Source of the DNA: Tupaia tana
Taxonomy: Eukaryota > Chordata > Mammalia > Scandentia > Tupaiidae
DNA length: 64,000 nt
Reading direction: 5' to 3'
Assembly (NCBI GenBank): GCA_026018925.1
Contig: JAKSZU010000005.1
Location: forward strand, 87,623,386 to 87,687,385
Of this stretch, positions 11,361 to 23,197 are shown one piece after another. The notes below the pieces were generated by a model. It did no database searches. It was not told the DNA's origin and saw nothing but the letters and a program-made list of their open reading frames with translations. Position 1 is the first letter of the stretch; every line of letters begins with the position of its first letter. The translations under genes were made by a program, and so were the position numbers.

Positions 11361-11903
11361 GACCACAATCTGTTTTCCTCTAATTCTCCACAAAAGCATC
11401 ATGGGCGTGCTCATGAGTCCAAGGTTATTTATCTAGTCCCCAGGGAGCCTGGTCTTGAACACATCAGTCATACAGAATCTGTCCTGTCCCGGGTAGCACC
11501 TAACCATCGCATATTGGTCCAGCCCTGCCCCCAATTTTAACCCTTGTTTACAATTATCAGTTAGGTCAAGTAGAAATTCTGTTGATTTATTCCAGTTCAG
11601 ATCTAGTAGCTCTTGCATAAAACTTATGGCTGAAACTCTAATACACCTCCAGGCAAAGGCAAAGCTGCTGGTCCATGAACCATACTTTGAGTAGTAAGAC
11701 CATGGATAATCTCTAGTTCTTACCATGCTGCTCATTTATGGCAGTACGATCCTTGCTGTTTTTTCAACAAGTGGTCTAAATATTACCAGAATACCATCCT
11801 GAGGATTTGCTTTCTGGGACCACTATAGAGTTATTTCATAATTTTCCTGGCTTTTCATTCCTTATCAGTCAACAAGACTATGGATGCATGTCTTTTAAAT
11901 TTC
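11361..11903. other. unassigned, with a possible hAT fragment
   Basis: Not coding. The frame at 11433-11735 (minus) overlaps the possible transposon fragment annotated separately. Confidence 0.35.
11630..11705 (+). mobile_element. possible hAT-Charlie (MER5-like) fragment
   Basis: CTCCAGGCAAAGGCAAAGC followed by TGGTCCATGAACCATACTTT and GAGTAG resembles the end of ancient mammalian non-autonomous hAT elements of the MER5 group. Short and diverged; named from memory of the consensus. Confidence 0.4.
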
Positions 11904-12173
11904 TTTTCTTTCTTTCTTTCTTTTTTTTTTTTTTTTTTTTGGAGAGGTTTTTGCTATAGGGCATATGCACTCGCCAGACAGGCATAGAGAGACAGAGAGA
12001 CAGAAAGCAAGAAATCACCCCCCCCCCCCCGGGCGGGATGGCCATGCCGCAATCCCTTCTTCTCCATTCTCCTCTCAGGATCTTGGGCACGCACGCCCAC
12101 GCGCCTGGCGTGAGTTTTAAGTCACCAGGTCCGGGTCACCAGGTCAGTGACATAGCCATTACGGACTGGCCCC
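11904..12173 (-). mobile_element. SINE-A, young copy with a damaged head
   Basis: Minus strand: poly-A, CTATAGC tail, CCCGGGGGGG body, then AGATCCTGAGAGGAGAATGG. The head is odd: a duplicated ACC(C)GGACC(T)GGTGAC block replaces the normal B box and anticodon-loop region, and the 5' end reads CCAGTCCGTAATGGCTATGT. A rearranged copy. Confidence 0.85.
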
Positions 12174-12175
12174 CA

Positions 12176-12349
12176 ATTTTTTTTTTTTTTTTTTTTTTTT
12201 TTGGAAGGTTTTTCGCATAGGGTGCGTTCGCCGGACAGACAGAGAGACAGAAAGCGAGACAGGGGGGATGGTACATGATCTTGGGAGTCCAGTTGACATA
12301 GCCACCGCGGTTACGTGGGAGTCCAGCGACAACATTACGCTGGTCCCCC
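12176..12349 (-). mobile_element. SINE-A, internally deleted and shuffled
   Basis: Directly abuts the preceding copy. It keeps the poly-A end and the GCGTTCGCCGGACAGACAG tract, then most of the body is missing. Head pieces occur twice: GGGAGTCCAGTTGACATAGC and GGGAGTCCAGCGACAACATT. About 174 bp against roughly 270. Confidence 0.8.
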
Positions 12350-12794
12350 CAATTTTTGTTTTTGATATTGATATTTTGTTTTTATCCCTAGCTAGAAGCA
12401 GCATGTGATCTCCATGTGGCCCTGGACATTATTTCATTTCTAGCATTTGCCACAGCCATTAAACTTGCATCTTGCCCAAGAATTGTCATTGTATAATTTA
12501 TTTTCTATAATGCATATACATATGCATATAAACAAATCTTTTTAAATTAATGTTCCCATCATATTAATTCCTGATTAATATATGTTTATAAGTACTAACT
12601 AGCACTCTGAAAAATGTGCAAATTATTCTTTATTATGGAGAAAGCATGTATATCTATCTAATTTTTTCAATCCTTTTATATTTCTCTACTTCCAAAACTT
12701 TAATTGCCAATCATGACTATTATTTAACTATCGATTACAAGAATAGGTGTACTTGTGCCTGATAATACAGAATAAGAAAACAAATAAAAACTGT
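12350..12794. other. unassigned AT-rich sequence
   Basis: Nothing recognisable. Confidence 0.4.
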
Positions 12795-13045
12795 TACAGA
12801 TTTTATGTCTTATTCTTTTAGCAGGTCAAACAGTGACACAGTAGTAAAATATGACACTCTGTGAGGCTGACTCACCTGAGAAGGTTTCAAGGTGATATCC
12901 AGAGACCTCCTTGATTATGGTGGGCATGTGCGTGCCTGTGATCTGGGACTGGCTGGAGCTGGGAGTAAACTGTTTCGTAATAAACTTGGAGGGTGCAGTC
13001 TCTGTCGCTCTCACTTATGGAAGAAATCAGTAAATAAACTTTAAA
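12795..13045 (+). mobile_element. possible ancient SINE of another type
   Basis: Contains GACTGGCTGGAGCTGGGAGT, then CTCTGTCGCTCTCAC and a tail TCAGTAAATAAACTTTAAAA, an order reminiscent of lagomorph C-type SINEs. The head is too decayed to read. This is a resemblance from memory only. Confidence 0.3.
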
Positions 13046-13245
13046 AATAATGTAAAATTAATCATATTTAAAATTTATATTGAATTCACATTTCCAGTTG
13101 ATATACAAATAATATATTAATATTTATACTTTAAATAAAAAAGGAGTTAATAGTCAATGAATTTAAATTATTAGCCTAATATTACAGACTAGAACATAAG
13201 TTTAGAGAATTTAATGCCCAGCCTCTGTGCCTTGTAGGTAGTATA

Positions 13246-13475
13246 CTGAGAAGTGGAACTAGAAGCTGAATGCCACATGTGGTTCAAATCCGCAGTCCAG
13301 CTGGCCTGAAAACACACTGGGCACGGATGTGTCCAGGATCATGGCAGGCTGGAGAACTGGAAGGAGAGGGTTATAACATGACCAAGCCCTGTCAAAGGTG
13401 CTTCTCTCTTTCTGTCTGTCTTTCCCTAGTGTATGCATAAACACTCTTATCATTAATTTTTAAAAAAATAATTAT
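13246..13475 (+). mobile_element. SINE-A, old copy
   Basis: B-box relic GTGGTTCAAATCC, body GGAAGGAGAGGGTTATAACA, tract CTCTCTTTCTGTCTGTC and 3' part AGTGTATGCATAAACAC. The head start is not clear. CpG-poor. Confidence 0.65.
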
Positions 13476-13548
13476 TTACCAAAGTCATCAGCCCGTGAGT
13501 GATGGATTATTATTTTAAAATTATTTTATCTGATTAAATAACCATTCA

Positions 13549-13717
13549 CAGGAGAATGGACATGCTGCAATCCCTTCTCCTCCATTATCCTGTCAGGATC
13601 TTGGGTACTCATGCACACAGACCCGGCATGAGTTTTAAACCACTGAATCTGGAACTTGAACCATAGTCAATTAGATGGGAGTTCAGCAATGTAACTATTA
13701 TGCCATCTGCTGGTCCC
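13549..13717 (-). mobile_element. SINE-A lacking its 3' third and tail, with TSD
   Basis: Minus strand runs from a complete head (GGGACCAGCAGATGGCATAA) through the body to GGGATTGCAGCATGTCCATT and stops before the CT tract and A-tail. Flanked by AACCATTCA at 13540-13548 and 13718-13726, so the missing end was probably missing at insertion. Confidence 0.8.
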
Positions 13718-13726
13718 AACCATTCA

Positions 13727-14242
13727 TTTTCTTTTAAAACTTCATACTTTCTTCAGATTCAAATAATTCATTTCAGAGAGTTTCATTGCCTTCCATATGG
13801 ACATAATACACTGGATAATATCTGAGCCGATTACAAAGATCATATGCTTAAACTTCTAATCTAGTATTCTTTTTCCTGTACATTACAGCCTCAAATCTTT
13901 TGCATTGACTAACTTTATGACACTTACAAACTATTTAGTATACACATATGTACCTGATAACTTTAAAAATATTTATTGTATTAGTCTTGATTTTATTTTC
14001 TTAGATTCTCATATTTTCCTTACCATGAGTTTAATGCCATTGTACTTTCCTTAATACATGTATTAAAAGAACTGAATTTTGAAATATTTTATCTGAATGC
14101 AAACCATCCAACCAAGCCATGAGGGTAAGTTCATGTACTAATGTACTATGTATGCAAACTATATGTCTAAGTGAGATGACCTCCCTATATAAAGCCCCGT
14201 TTGTTATCAGTGCTTCATATTGGTTTTCTTTTCACATGGCTT
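13727..14242. other. unassigned sequence
   Basis: Nothing recognisable. Confidence 0.4.
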
Positions 14243-14267
14243 ATATATATATATATATATATATATT

Positions 14268-14311
<44 letters not shown>

Positions 14312-14369
14312 TATACATTATATATATATATATATATAATATTTCTTTTTCACCATATATATATATATG
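14243..14369. repeat. (TA)n microsatellite, interrupted and self-complementary
   Basis: Three TA blocks separated by short spacers including TTATACCTTA and TTATACATTA; a last TA block at 14355-14369 follows TTTCTTTTTCACCA. The open frame here is only the TA repeat read as Tyr-Ile. Confidence 0.92.
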
Positions 14370-15015
14370 AATGAAAAAGAATGTGGAAATGATCCAAAGG
14401 GAAAGTGGGTATTTTTAAAGAGATATTAACCTGACAAAATCTGAATTATACTCCAGGAAGCTTTGTCTATCTGACCTTGGAAACTAAATTGGAATGTGGC
14501 GATAGTGGAGGAAAGAGAAAAGCATGGTGTGAGAGTCCGCTGAGCTGAACTCAGAAACACACAGAACATCATTCATCTGTGGAAGTCTAATTGAACCACA
14601 TGATTTAGGGGTTACATTCTGTAACAATCACAAACTTGTTTCTAAACCCTCTCTCGGTTTCTAATGTGACTATAACTCATATTTAACTGCTTGTCCTCTC
14701 TGAAATGTGCTGGAATAAACATTATGCCATAGAATGCATTTTATTTCTAAGTTAGGAAAAATAGAAGTAAACACAGCCTCTCTTAGCGTTTGGGGAATGA
14801 TATAGGTGAGTGGAGGCAGCTTATTTGACAAAGACCTGGTGGCAGATACAGGTGATTTCCTGAAACAATGTCCTATAAAAACCTTCTCAGTTGTTACTTT
14901 TTATTAAAGAGATAGTAAAAACTAAATACAAGCAACTTCCACCTAACATCAGCTATCCATTCTACTTGAAAATAATAACTTAACACCTGTATCCTTATTA
15001 TTGTTGATATTACTA
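14370..15015. other. unassigned sequence
   Basis: Nothing recognisable. Confidence 0.4.
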
Positions 15016-15236
15016 TTTATATTTTTGCCATGGGGGCATGTGCTCACAAGAGAGAGACAGAGAGGGAAAGTGAGAAATCGTCCCCTGAGCAGGATGACCA
15101 CATTGCAATCCCTTCTCCTCCATTCTTCTCTCAGAATTTAGGGCATATATGCATTCACATGTGAACAGCATGATTTTCAAGCCATTGGGGCCTGGACTCA
15201 AATCATGCACTCAGCCATGTGGGATCAGTGCCTTAA
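15016..15236 (-). mobile_element. SINE-A, old copy
   Basis: Minus strand: tail region TTTTTGCCATGGGGGCATGT, GAGAGACAGAGAGGGAAAGT tract, CAATCCCTTCTCCTCCATTC body and a decayed head with GCCATGTGGGATCAGTGCC. No clear TSD. Confidence 0.78.
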
Positions 15237-15288
15237 CAAGCACAAAAGCATTTTCCTATCTGGGTAAATGCTGAAAAGATGAAACCAC

Positions 15289-15291
<3 letters not shown>

Positions 15292-15327
<36 letters not shown>
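15292..15327. repeat. (TG)n microsatellite
   Basis: Uninterrupted TG dinucleotides, about 18 units. Confidence 0.95.
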
Positions 15328-15329
<2 letters not shown>

Positions 15330-16561
15330 CACATTCTAGCCATTAGCTATCAAACAAATTAACATGTGCATACCTTTACAACACACTCACACACACATAT
15401 AATTTATACTGTGTAAATAATTATAAAAAAAGTTTTTGCTACATACTGCATGGATATTTTGAAAAAACCACGTTGTGTTCTATAAAGATTAAAAACATTT
15501 AATTGTGATAAGAAATCATACAATTAAAAAAAAAAGAAAGGAAGAAAAATGTTCTTGGAGAAATAGAATGTCTTCTTGACTGGATATAATACAAAGTCAC
15601 TTACATCCAGAGGCATTTTTATGGGCTGTTTAACCCCTAATAATGTAATTTATGGTTGGTCTCATTCTTCCTATAATTTCATCATAATATTTGGGAAGAG
15701 AAATAGAAAAAATAAAATAGTGTATGCATCATGTAGGTGAATGCCTATTTATGTCTACATGTGCCTGTGTACCTAGCAAAAAAAAAAAAAAAGAAAGAAA
15801 AAAAAAAACACAGGAAAAGGCTTTATTGTTTCTGCAAGTATTATTTGTTAAACAACAGTGAGTACAAGAATAGAATTTTATAAACAAAATCAAAAAAAAG
15901 CAAATGCAAGAACGGATTACTTATAGCCTAAAAGATCTATTTCCACAACACTTTTAACGTTTTCTCAGTCCAAACTAATATTTAAACTTGAGTTCTTTAT
16001 GTCTAGTTAAGGCATCCGGGGCACAAATGGCCCGGATATAATATGCAGGAGCATGCCATTATAGTAGCAGACTGTCACACCCTGATAGTGTTTTTCCCAT
16101 TATTCTCCATGTAGCTTCTATTTTGTGTACCCACTGCCTTCTATCTGTAGATTCAATCAAGATTATGTTATAAATATGGTGGGACAGAAGATCTATTTGA
16201 TGATGATTTGGTTTAACTTCCTCTAACTACAATATGTCACCGTTATGACAAAGAAATTTGACTTATCACTAAGGCAGTAAAATTAAGGGTTTTCTGATAC
16301 ACTTGTCAGATAAAATAAACTATTTTTGAGATTCCCAGTTTAATGGATAATGTAAAATTACATTTTCTGAATTGATGGGTGTTGAATGCCAGGTTACTGT
16401 TGTCTTGGTCACCAGAGGTTTTGATGGTGTTCTTTAAGACTTATAATATGTGGCCAATCCTAAATTGAGTGGAAAGTATAACACAGACAACATGTCTACA
16501 GATTAACATTATGAGCATCTGCATTTATCCCAGAGATGATGTCTTTTCAAAATGTGCTTGA
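15328..16561. other. unassigned sequence
   Basis: About 1.2 kb of AT-rich DNA with A-runs at 15525-15535 and 15778-15810. No gene or assigned repeat. Confidence 0.4.
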
Positions 16562-16787
16562 GGGTCCAGCAGATGACATAGAGGTTACATTGTTTGACTC
16601 CCATATGGCCAGCCATGATTCTTGAAACTCTTGCTAGGCATGTGTGTGTGCATGCCCAAGATCCCAGGAGGAGACTGAGGAAGAAGGGACTGCAATGTGG
16701 CCATTCCCTCTGGGGAGTGATTATTCACTTTTCCTCTCACCGTCTGTCTGTCTCTCTCTCTCTCCAGCAAGTGCATGCACCCTAAAG
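16562..16787 (+). mobile_element. SINE-A, older copy
   Basis: GGGTCCAGCAGATGACATAG head, B-box relic CATGATTCTTGAAA, body CCCAAGATCCCAGGAGGAGA, and 3' end GCATGCACCCTAAAGCA. No long A-tail. Confidence 0.82.
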
Positions 16788-16839
16788 CATGATAGAATTT
16801 GCAGTGCTTTTAAGCACCACATTGCTTTTAAGCACTGTT

Positions 16840-17100
16840 GGGACCAAGAGATGGCGTAATGGTTATGTCACTGGACTCCCACATAGTCAACCACGGTTCA
16901 AGTCCTGGACTTGGTGGCTTAAAATCCATTCCGAGGTACTTGTCCATGCATGTCCAAAATCCCAAGAAGAGAATGGAGAAGAGATTGCTGCGTGGCCATA
17001 CCCCCTATGAGGGTGACTTCTCACTTTCCATCTCTCTGTCTATCTGGCAAGCACACACGACTTATGGCAAAAGTCTCTCTCTAAAATAAATTTAAAAAGA
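16840..17100 (+). mobile_element. SINE-A
   Basis: GGGACCAAGAGATGGCGTAA head, GGTTCAAGTCC B box, body TGGAGAAGAGATTGCTGCGT, and tail CAAAAGTCTCTCTCTAAAAT. Lies about 50 bp after another same-strand copy. The gap holds two GCTTTTAAGCAC copies (16808-16838). Confidence 0.85.
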
Positions 17101-19310
17101 ATATTCACATAAATCACATTTTGAAAAAATTTTTAAAAATGAGCATAGACTGTATTAAAAATCACACTGAACCTGATATGAAATGAACCTGAGCCAAACT
17201 TACCTGGAGTTTGTGTCAGTAATGACTGTTTTCATTATAATTACTATAATAGTGTGATGATTAGGTTTGTAAATACGGTTTCCTTTTCAAGGATAACTCC
17301 ATATTCACGAGATTCAAGACTTCTGAAAAGATAGGCACACTGAATTCCTTCAGTGCCTCTAAAACTTTCACATAATTTCAATAAAACTACATGGCATTAA
17401 TTGTTCCTTATTTTAATTTCTCATCTAATATTAAATGATTAAGTGACAAATAATTGTACTCTAAATTTATAGGCTATAAATGCATGTAATGCTCAATATA
17501 TATTGCCATTATTAATACTTTATCAAATACATTTAATAATTTAGTAAACATAACATTTTGATTGGCTTGGCAGCAATTTTTGAATTTTAAATATAATTCT
17601 ACACAAAAATCTTAGCTTTCAAAATTTTTACATCATTCCTACTAGGATGGCTATTACCATGTGTTTTATTTGCATAGCCAGAATCTAAAAATTAAACGAT
17701 ATTTACCTATGACCAAGCCAAATAACCTGAGTAACAATTCCCCCTTCCCTGCCTAATAAGGAAAAAAAAAAAAAAAGCTTTTTGTATGTCAACTTAATTT
17801 GCCTTATAATCACGGAGAAGCCAGGAAAGCTTGTAATTTACCTCAAATATTAGTAAGAACATATTGTTTTGTATCTAATAAATGTTCAAGAGTATAAATA
17901 ATTATATTTCATTTTGGTGTCCAAACTTTAGGAAGACACAGTTGAAATGAATTATCATGTATAGAATATCTTTATTATAAAATTAATTAAAATTAGTTTA
18001 TCTTGGTTTTTAAAATCTAGTTTAAAAAACTACTGGGTTTGACTGGAACGTCATGTCTGAAGATTAATCAGAAAACTATGGAACTAAGGTAAATCTCAAG
18101 TAAGCTAACAGAGGCTCTTAGACAGATAGCCTGGTATCATAAATAGTTCTGCCAGGCAGAGAGAATTAGAGAAGATGTATGAAAGAATTTATAACATAAA
18201 TTAACCCGGACTTTTCCAGCCTAGCATTGTAGTCCATAGAGATTGCAAAAGAGCAACCACACCAGAGGATTATTTTGAGAAAGACTTTGAAGGAAGAAAA
18301 AGAGACTGATCTTTGCTAGAAGATGGTATATCACAGAATAGTTGGTAGGCAGGGCTGAATTGAGAAGGTTTATGTGTGTCTAGTGTGCTGGGCATTTGCT
18401 TTTCAACAATTTGAGTAGTTGACATGGTCTTAAATACTTTGAGATAATATTTAAAATATTTTGAGAAAATATTTAAACCATGCTGTTTCTGTTGTTATAG
18501 AGTCACAAACAAAATTATACAGAATTATAAGAAATATTTTGAACATTATCTTTAAAATTCAGTATTTTGAAATTTTGAAAATAGTTTATTAATTGTCAAG
18601 AACTATGGAGTATGAGTTAAAATTTTTTGATATGTAAAGTAAATGTCTGTGGAAAATGTAAAGATAAATAAAAAATTAAAAAATAGGTATAAAGTTAGAT
18701 CTATACAAGATGAAGTTCTAGAGAGCTCTTATACAGCATAGTACTGTTAGTTATCAATATGATATTTAACACACTTAAAAAATTGTTAAGACTATAGATC
18801 TCATGTTACTTGTTCTTATAGGAAGCAAATCATCAATGAAAGTTTAAAACTAAATAAAATAGAAAATTGTTGGGTTTATTTTCAATTATATTTAATATAA
18901 TGATTAAATCATTGAGGGTTTTTAATCAGCCCTCTATGTAATTAATTCTTTACCAAATTCTACATGTACAATATAAGTTCCCAATTAATTAAACTTGAAG
19001 AATGCATTGTATGCTAGCATAAATTATCTTTATTTTTGCATAAATTATCTTAATTAACCACCAGTAAATCAATTTATCAGATTTATAAGAATATTCTATT
19101 TCTTCTTAAAAATAATGTCCAAATAATTTGAGATTTTAAAATTTATGTACTATTCTTTAATATGAACACACACTTTTCCCTATTTTGACTGATTTACCTG
19201 AAAGAATTTACTAATATTTTTTCAATCCTATCAATGCCAGTCATTAATATATTTATAATTGTAAATATATTACCAAACTACTGTGCAAACTAGTTTAAAA
19301 GAGTGTTGAG
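17101..19310. other. unassigned AT-rich sequence
   Basis: 2.2 kb free of SINEs and of repeats I can name, with no long frame. A short direct duplication of GCATAAATTATCTT occurs at about 19018-19051. Confidence 0.4.
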
Positions 19311-19564
19311 GGGACCAGCAGATGACATAATTGTTATGCCACTGAACTCCCATGTAGTTGACTGCAGTTCAAGTCCCAGACCCAGCAGTTTAAAACTCAG
19401 GTCGGGCATGTGTACATGCATTCCCAAAATTCCTAGAGGAGAATGGAGGAGAAAGGATTGTGGTATGGCCATCCCCTGGGGGCTGATTTTGCATTTTCTG
19501 TCTCTGTGTCTCTCTCTGTCCATGAGTGAACATGCTCTGTAGCAAAAATCTCTCTAAAATATTT
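19311..19564 (+). mobile_element. SINE-A
   Basis: GGGACCAGCAGATGACATAA head, B box GTTCAAGTCC, body TGGAGGAGAAAGGATTGTGG and tail GTAGCAAAAATCTCTCTAAA. Imperfect TSD around TTTAAAAGAGTGTTGAG and TTTAAAAAGCATTGAG. Confidence 0.88.
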
Positions 19565-19659
19565 TTTAAAAAGCATTGAGAAAGTGTAACTTTTTCTGGA
19601 AAATAAAAGCTTTGGTAGCATTCAATTGTAGGATAATCATTAATATTTTCAGAGGGCAC

Positions 19660-19852
19660 TTGAACTCCTCAGAGAGAAAAACAAAGAGAAGCACCCCTTC
19701 AATGAGGCATAGTCACATTGCAATCATTTCATTCCCTTTCTCCATACCAATGGTATTTGGGGGATATATACACGGCATCTAACATTATTGTCAAACCACC
19801 AAGGACAGAAACCACTGTCAACCATGTGGGATCTGGTGTCCTATACACAGTA
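19660..19852 (-). mobile_element. SINE-A, very old copy
   Basis: Minus strand order is preserved but diverged: GA tract, a C-run with ATGAGGCATAG, CAATCATTTCATTCCCTTTC, then CAACCATGTGGGATCTGGTG at the head. Tail absent. Confidence 0.55.
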
Positions 19853-19897
19853 CTTAACAACTCTTGCTATGGAACAGGTCCTAGAATCATTAGTATC

Positions 19898-19966
19898 AAA
19901 AAAAAAAAAAAAACAAACAAACAAAAAAAAAAAAAACAAAAATAAACAAAAACAAAAACAAAAACA
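19898..19966. repeat. A-rich simple repeat
   Basis: A-runs with CAAACAAA and AAAACAAAA interruptions. Confidence 0.9.
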
Positions 19967-20004
19967 CCTAAATTATGAATTTTCTGAGTGCATAAAATTT
20001 TTTA

Positions 20005-20156
20005 AAGAATTATTTATTTTGTTATTTTTATTTTTTAAGTTGGAGAGAGAGAGACAAAGGGAAAGTAAGTAAGCAAGACACCATGTCTGGGACTCAAAAT
20101 ATTGTTGGCCATGTGGGAGTCTAGCACCTTAACCACCACACCACCTTCTGACACCT
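20005..20156 (-). mobile_element. SINE-B
   Basis: Minus strand: AAAGAATTATTTATTTTGTT at the tail end (complement has AATAAATAATTCTTT), GGAGAGAGAGAGACAAAGGG, AAGCAAGACACCATGTCTGG, B-box relic, then GGCCATGTGGGAGTCTAGCA and CCTTAACCACCACACCACC. Typical short body. Confidence 0.8.
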
Positions 20157-20449
20157 GAGGGCACTAAAATTTAATCAGGTAAAAAAAAAAATCCAAATTG
20201 AAAAACATCCCATGTTAAGTTTACTTGAAACAAAGCATTTGTGTTTCAATTACACTGTAAATATTTTCTATCATTCTGTAGGCTTTCTTTTCTCTTTCTT
20301 GATGGTGTCCTTTTCAATACAATTTCCCATTGTTGTAAAGTAAATGTATTTTTTTTCCTTTTGTGCCTTATGCTCCTGTTTATCTTAGTAGCTAGTGCCT
20401 AAAACAAAGCATAAAATTTATGCTTGTTTTTTAAGTTTTATACTTCTAG
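20157..20449. other. unassigned sequence
   Basis: A/T-rich, no assignment. Confidence 0.4.
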
Positions 20450-21120
20450 TTATTGCACGCAATATGAAAATTAGACTTGAATAGATGTTGTAAAACATAT
20501 AAGGTAAAACTCCACTCTTTGATATGTGGATATCTAACTGGACAGACCATATTTTGAAAGTCTATTCTTTCTCTATTAAATTATTTGGTATCTTGCTAAA
20601 ATTAATTGTTCGAAAATGTGAAGGTTTATTTCTGAACTTCTAATTCAAGTGAATTGATCTATATATCTATATTTTGTCAGTACTTTTATATTTCGATTGT
20701 CATAACTTTATAACTTTTTAAAATCAAATAGTATTAGTTCCTCAAACCTATTTTTTCTTCTTCTAAATTATTTTGGTTCTCCTATATCTTTTTGTCTTGC
20801 CATATAAATTTTAAAATCAGTTTGTCAATTTCTTCCAAAGAACCAGCTGGAATTTTGATTAGAATTGCATTGAATCTGAAGGGTAGTGCATTTTAACAAT
20901 ATTGTCTCCGTCATGTTATCTATTTATTTAGGTTTGTTCATTTTTTCCATAATATTTTGCAGTTATTTATTAGATAATAAGTTTTTCGCTTTTTTAGTTA
21001 AATACATTCCCAAATATTTTACACATTTTAGATTGCAAGTTTATGTCTCAGTCCTGACTGACACACAAATTTTCTGGGACTCTATGAGGCAGTCACTTTT
21101 TGTTACAGTCAAAGAACTCT
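20450..21120 (-). mobile_element. L1 ORF2 fragment, antisense
   Basis: Antisense ORF2 RT/C-domain sequence in order: GTGGATATCTAACTGGACAG near 20526, AGTGAATTGATCTATATATC near 20648, TTTTGATTAGAATTGCATTG near 20853 and TTTAACAATATTGTC near 20892. Old and heavily mutated, no 3'UTR. Confidence 0.7.
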
Positions 21121-22453
21121 TTTGTTGTTAATTTTCAAGTTCTTCAGGAAACAATCAGAATAAAACAACCAATTATCTGCAGAAAACAAAAGAGTTAAAA
21201 TCACTAAAGTTAACTTATTAATAATACATTTCAAAAGTGAAAGATGTAATGATAGTTTATTTCAGGAATAATGTAACTAACAAGACAATTTTCTTGTTTC
21301 AGTGACATCACAATAACATCAATCAAAAAAAGTTTTAGACAAAACACCTATAAACATAATGAATATCCCTATTTTTAAGAAAGGTGAATATAACATCTGA
21401 TTTATAAAAATAGTAAATGTTGGATTTACAGGAAAAAATATCCAGTCTTTTGAAAAGATAGGATGTACTTTTCTATTTTTTTCTACACAAAAATGTATCA
21501 TGACTTTGCTGATCACCCAATATTAAGATATATATTAATCAAGAGATATAAGTGTTATATTAAATATAGAGTTATATCAGGCATATATCAAGATTATCAA
21601 TTCAAAATATTTAGTGAGTCTAAATGAGGTTCTAAACATCTCTATATAAATTAAACATTTTAGGTAATTATCTTAGTTTTCCAGTATAAAACCACCAAAA
21701 CATACTGATTACAACTTATAAAAAAAATTGTGACCAAATAAATACATTAAAGAGGAACTGAAAGTATGACTAATACCATACAATTGTTGTCTAATATTAG
21801 GTATAGTAGCTGTAGAATTCTAGCCAATAGAAATATTATAGACCTCAAGTATGGTGACAAATCCCCAGAAATTTTAAATGGTCCCTGCAATATTTATATT
21901 AATAACATTTTACCCATATAACTTTAACTTAGGAAAGAGTAAACACCACGTCTGATTTGACACGTCCTTGCAACTTATATAAAATAAATTTAATTATTTA
22001 TAGCATCTCTCTTTTTACAAAGTATAAGAACAAAACCTTTCTGATATTCCCAGGAACCCCTGAGAAATCTGAAAGACAGTTTTAAAAGCAAAATATATCA
22101 TTTAGGGTTTGATTTGGGGAAGGCAAAATATTAAAAGTTGTCAGGAGACCGTAACATTTGATTAAATAGAATCATGGGCTAGTAAAAAAACAGCAATCTA
22201 CTACCTATTTAAAGAAGTGTCAATGAAAGATTTTAAAAGTAAACATGGGCGGTTGCATGATGTTAAAGAAACTTGACTCATAAATGAAAAGACTTTGTTC
22301 TCTTAAATAAACAAGGACATGAAAATGTCAACATGAAACACAAGAAAATTTTCTGATAAGAAACACAATCTTTGTCTCTCAGGCAGAGTAGTCAGAGACA
22401 AAGAAAGGCTTTTTTCAATGTCTTATTAAAAATACACTCATCCAAGAAGAAAA
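21121..22453. other. unassigned sequence
   Basis: 1.3 kb of AT-rich DNA with no recognisable element. The frame at 21319-21516 is low complexity. Confidence 0.4.
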
Positions 22454-22460
22454 AAATTTT

Positions 22461-22710
22461 GAGAGGTTTTAGCTATGGGTGCATGCGCTCGCCAGAAAGA
22501 CAGAGAGAGACAAAGAGACAGAAAGCAAGAAATCACTACCCTCAAGGGAGATGGCCATACCACAATCCTTCTCCTCCATTCTTCTCTCAGGATCTTGGAC
22601 ATGCATGCACACGCGCCCAGCGTGAGTTTTAGCCACTGGGTCTAGGACTCAAACCGCAGTTGACTACATGGGAGTCCAGAGACAGAGCCATTATGCCAAC
22701 TGCTGGACCC
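22461..22710 (-). mobile_element. SINE-A
   Basis: Minus strand with GAGAGGTTTTAGCTATGGGT tail, CTCGCCAGAAAGACAGAGAG, body ATGGCCATACCACAATCC, and head CATTATGCCAACTGCTGGAC. Short TSD AAATTTT at 22454-22460 and 22711-22717. Confidence 0.88.
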
Positions 22711-22759
22711 AAATTTTCATTTTTTTTAGAGAGGAAAAAATAAATTTTGATTTAACTTT

Positions 22760-22978
22760 TTATTTTTAATTTTGTCAGAGGGCATGTGCTCTCACCAGAG
22801 AAAGAAACAAAGAGGGAAGGATAGTTAGAAAGCATCACCCATGGGGCATGATCATGTCATAATCTCTTCTACTCCGTCTCTTCCTCCTTTATGGATTTTG
22901 GGCACATATGCACCCACTTCTCACAGTTGGCTATGTGCTATCTAGCTGCCTTAACCACTGCCCCCCTAGTCAGCCCGC
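22760..22978 (-). mobile_element. SINE-A, old copy with internal deletion
   Basis: TTGTCAGAGGGCATGTGCTC tail end, GA tract, CATAATCTCTTCTACTCC body. The B-box and anticodon region is partly deleted (CACCCACTTCTCACAGTTGG). Head CTGCCTTAACCACTGCCCCC. Confidence 0.72.
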
Positions 22979-23197
22979 AAACCTTAGTTTATTGTAACTA
23001 CAGTTTTAAAATTAAAGGTTTTATGTGTATATTTAAAAAAAAAAACTTACAAATAAACTTCAACTAGCTTTGATCATGATAAATACAATTCTATTTTTGT
23101 GATCTTTCTACAGCTTTCTAAATCTATTCAGGTTTTCTTCCACACATGCCATTTTTTCATTCTGAAACAAATCATTTTACTTTGGAACAAAGCTACT

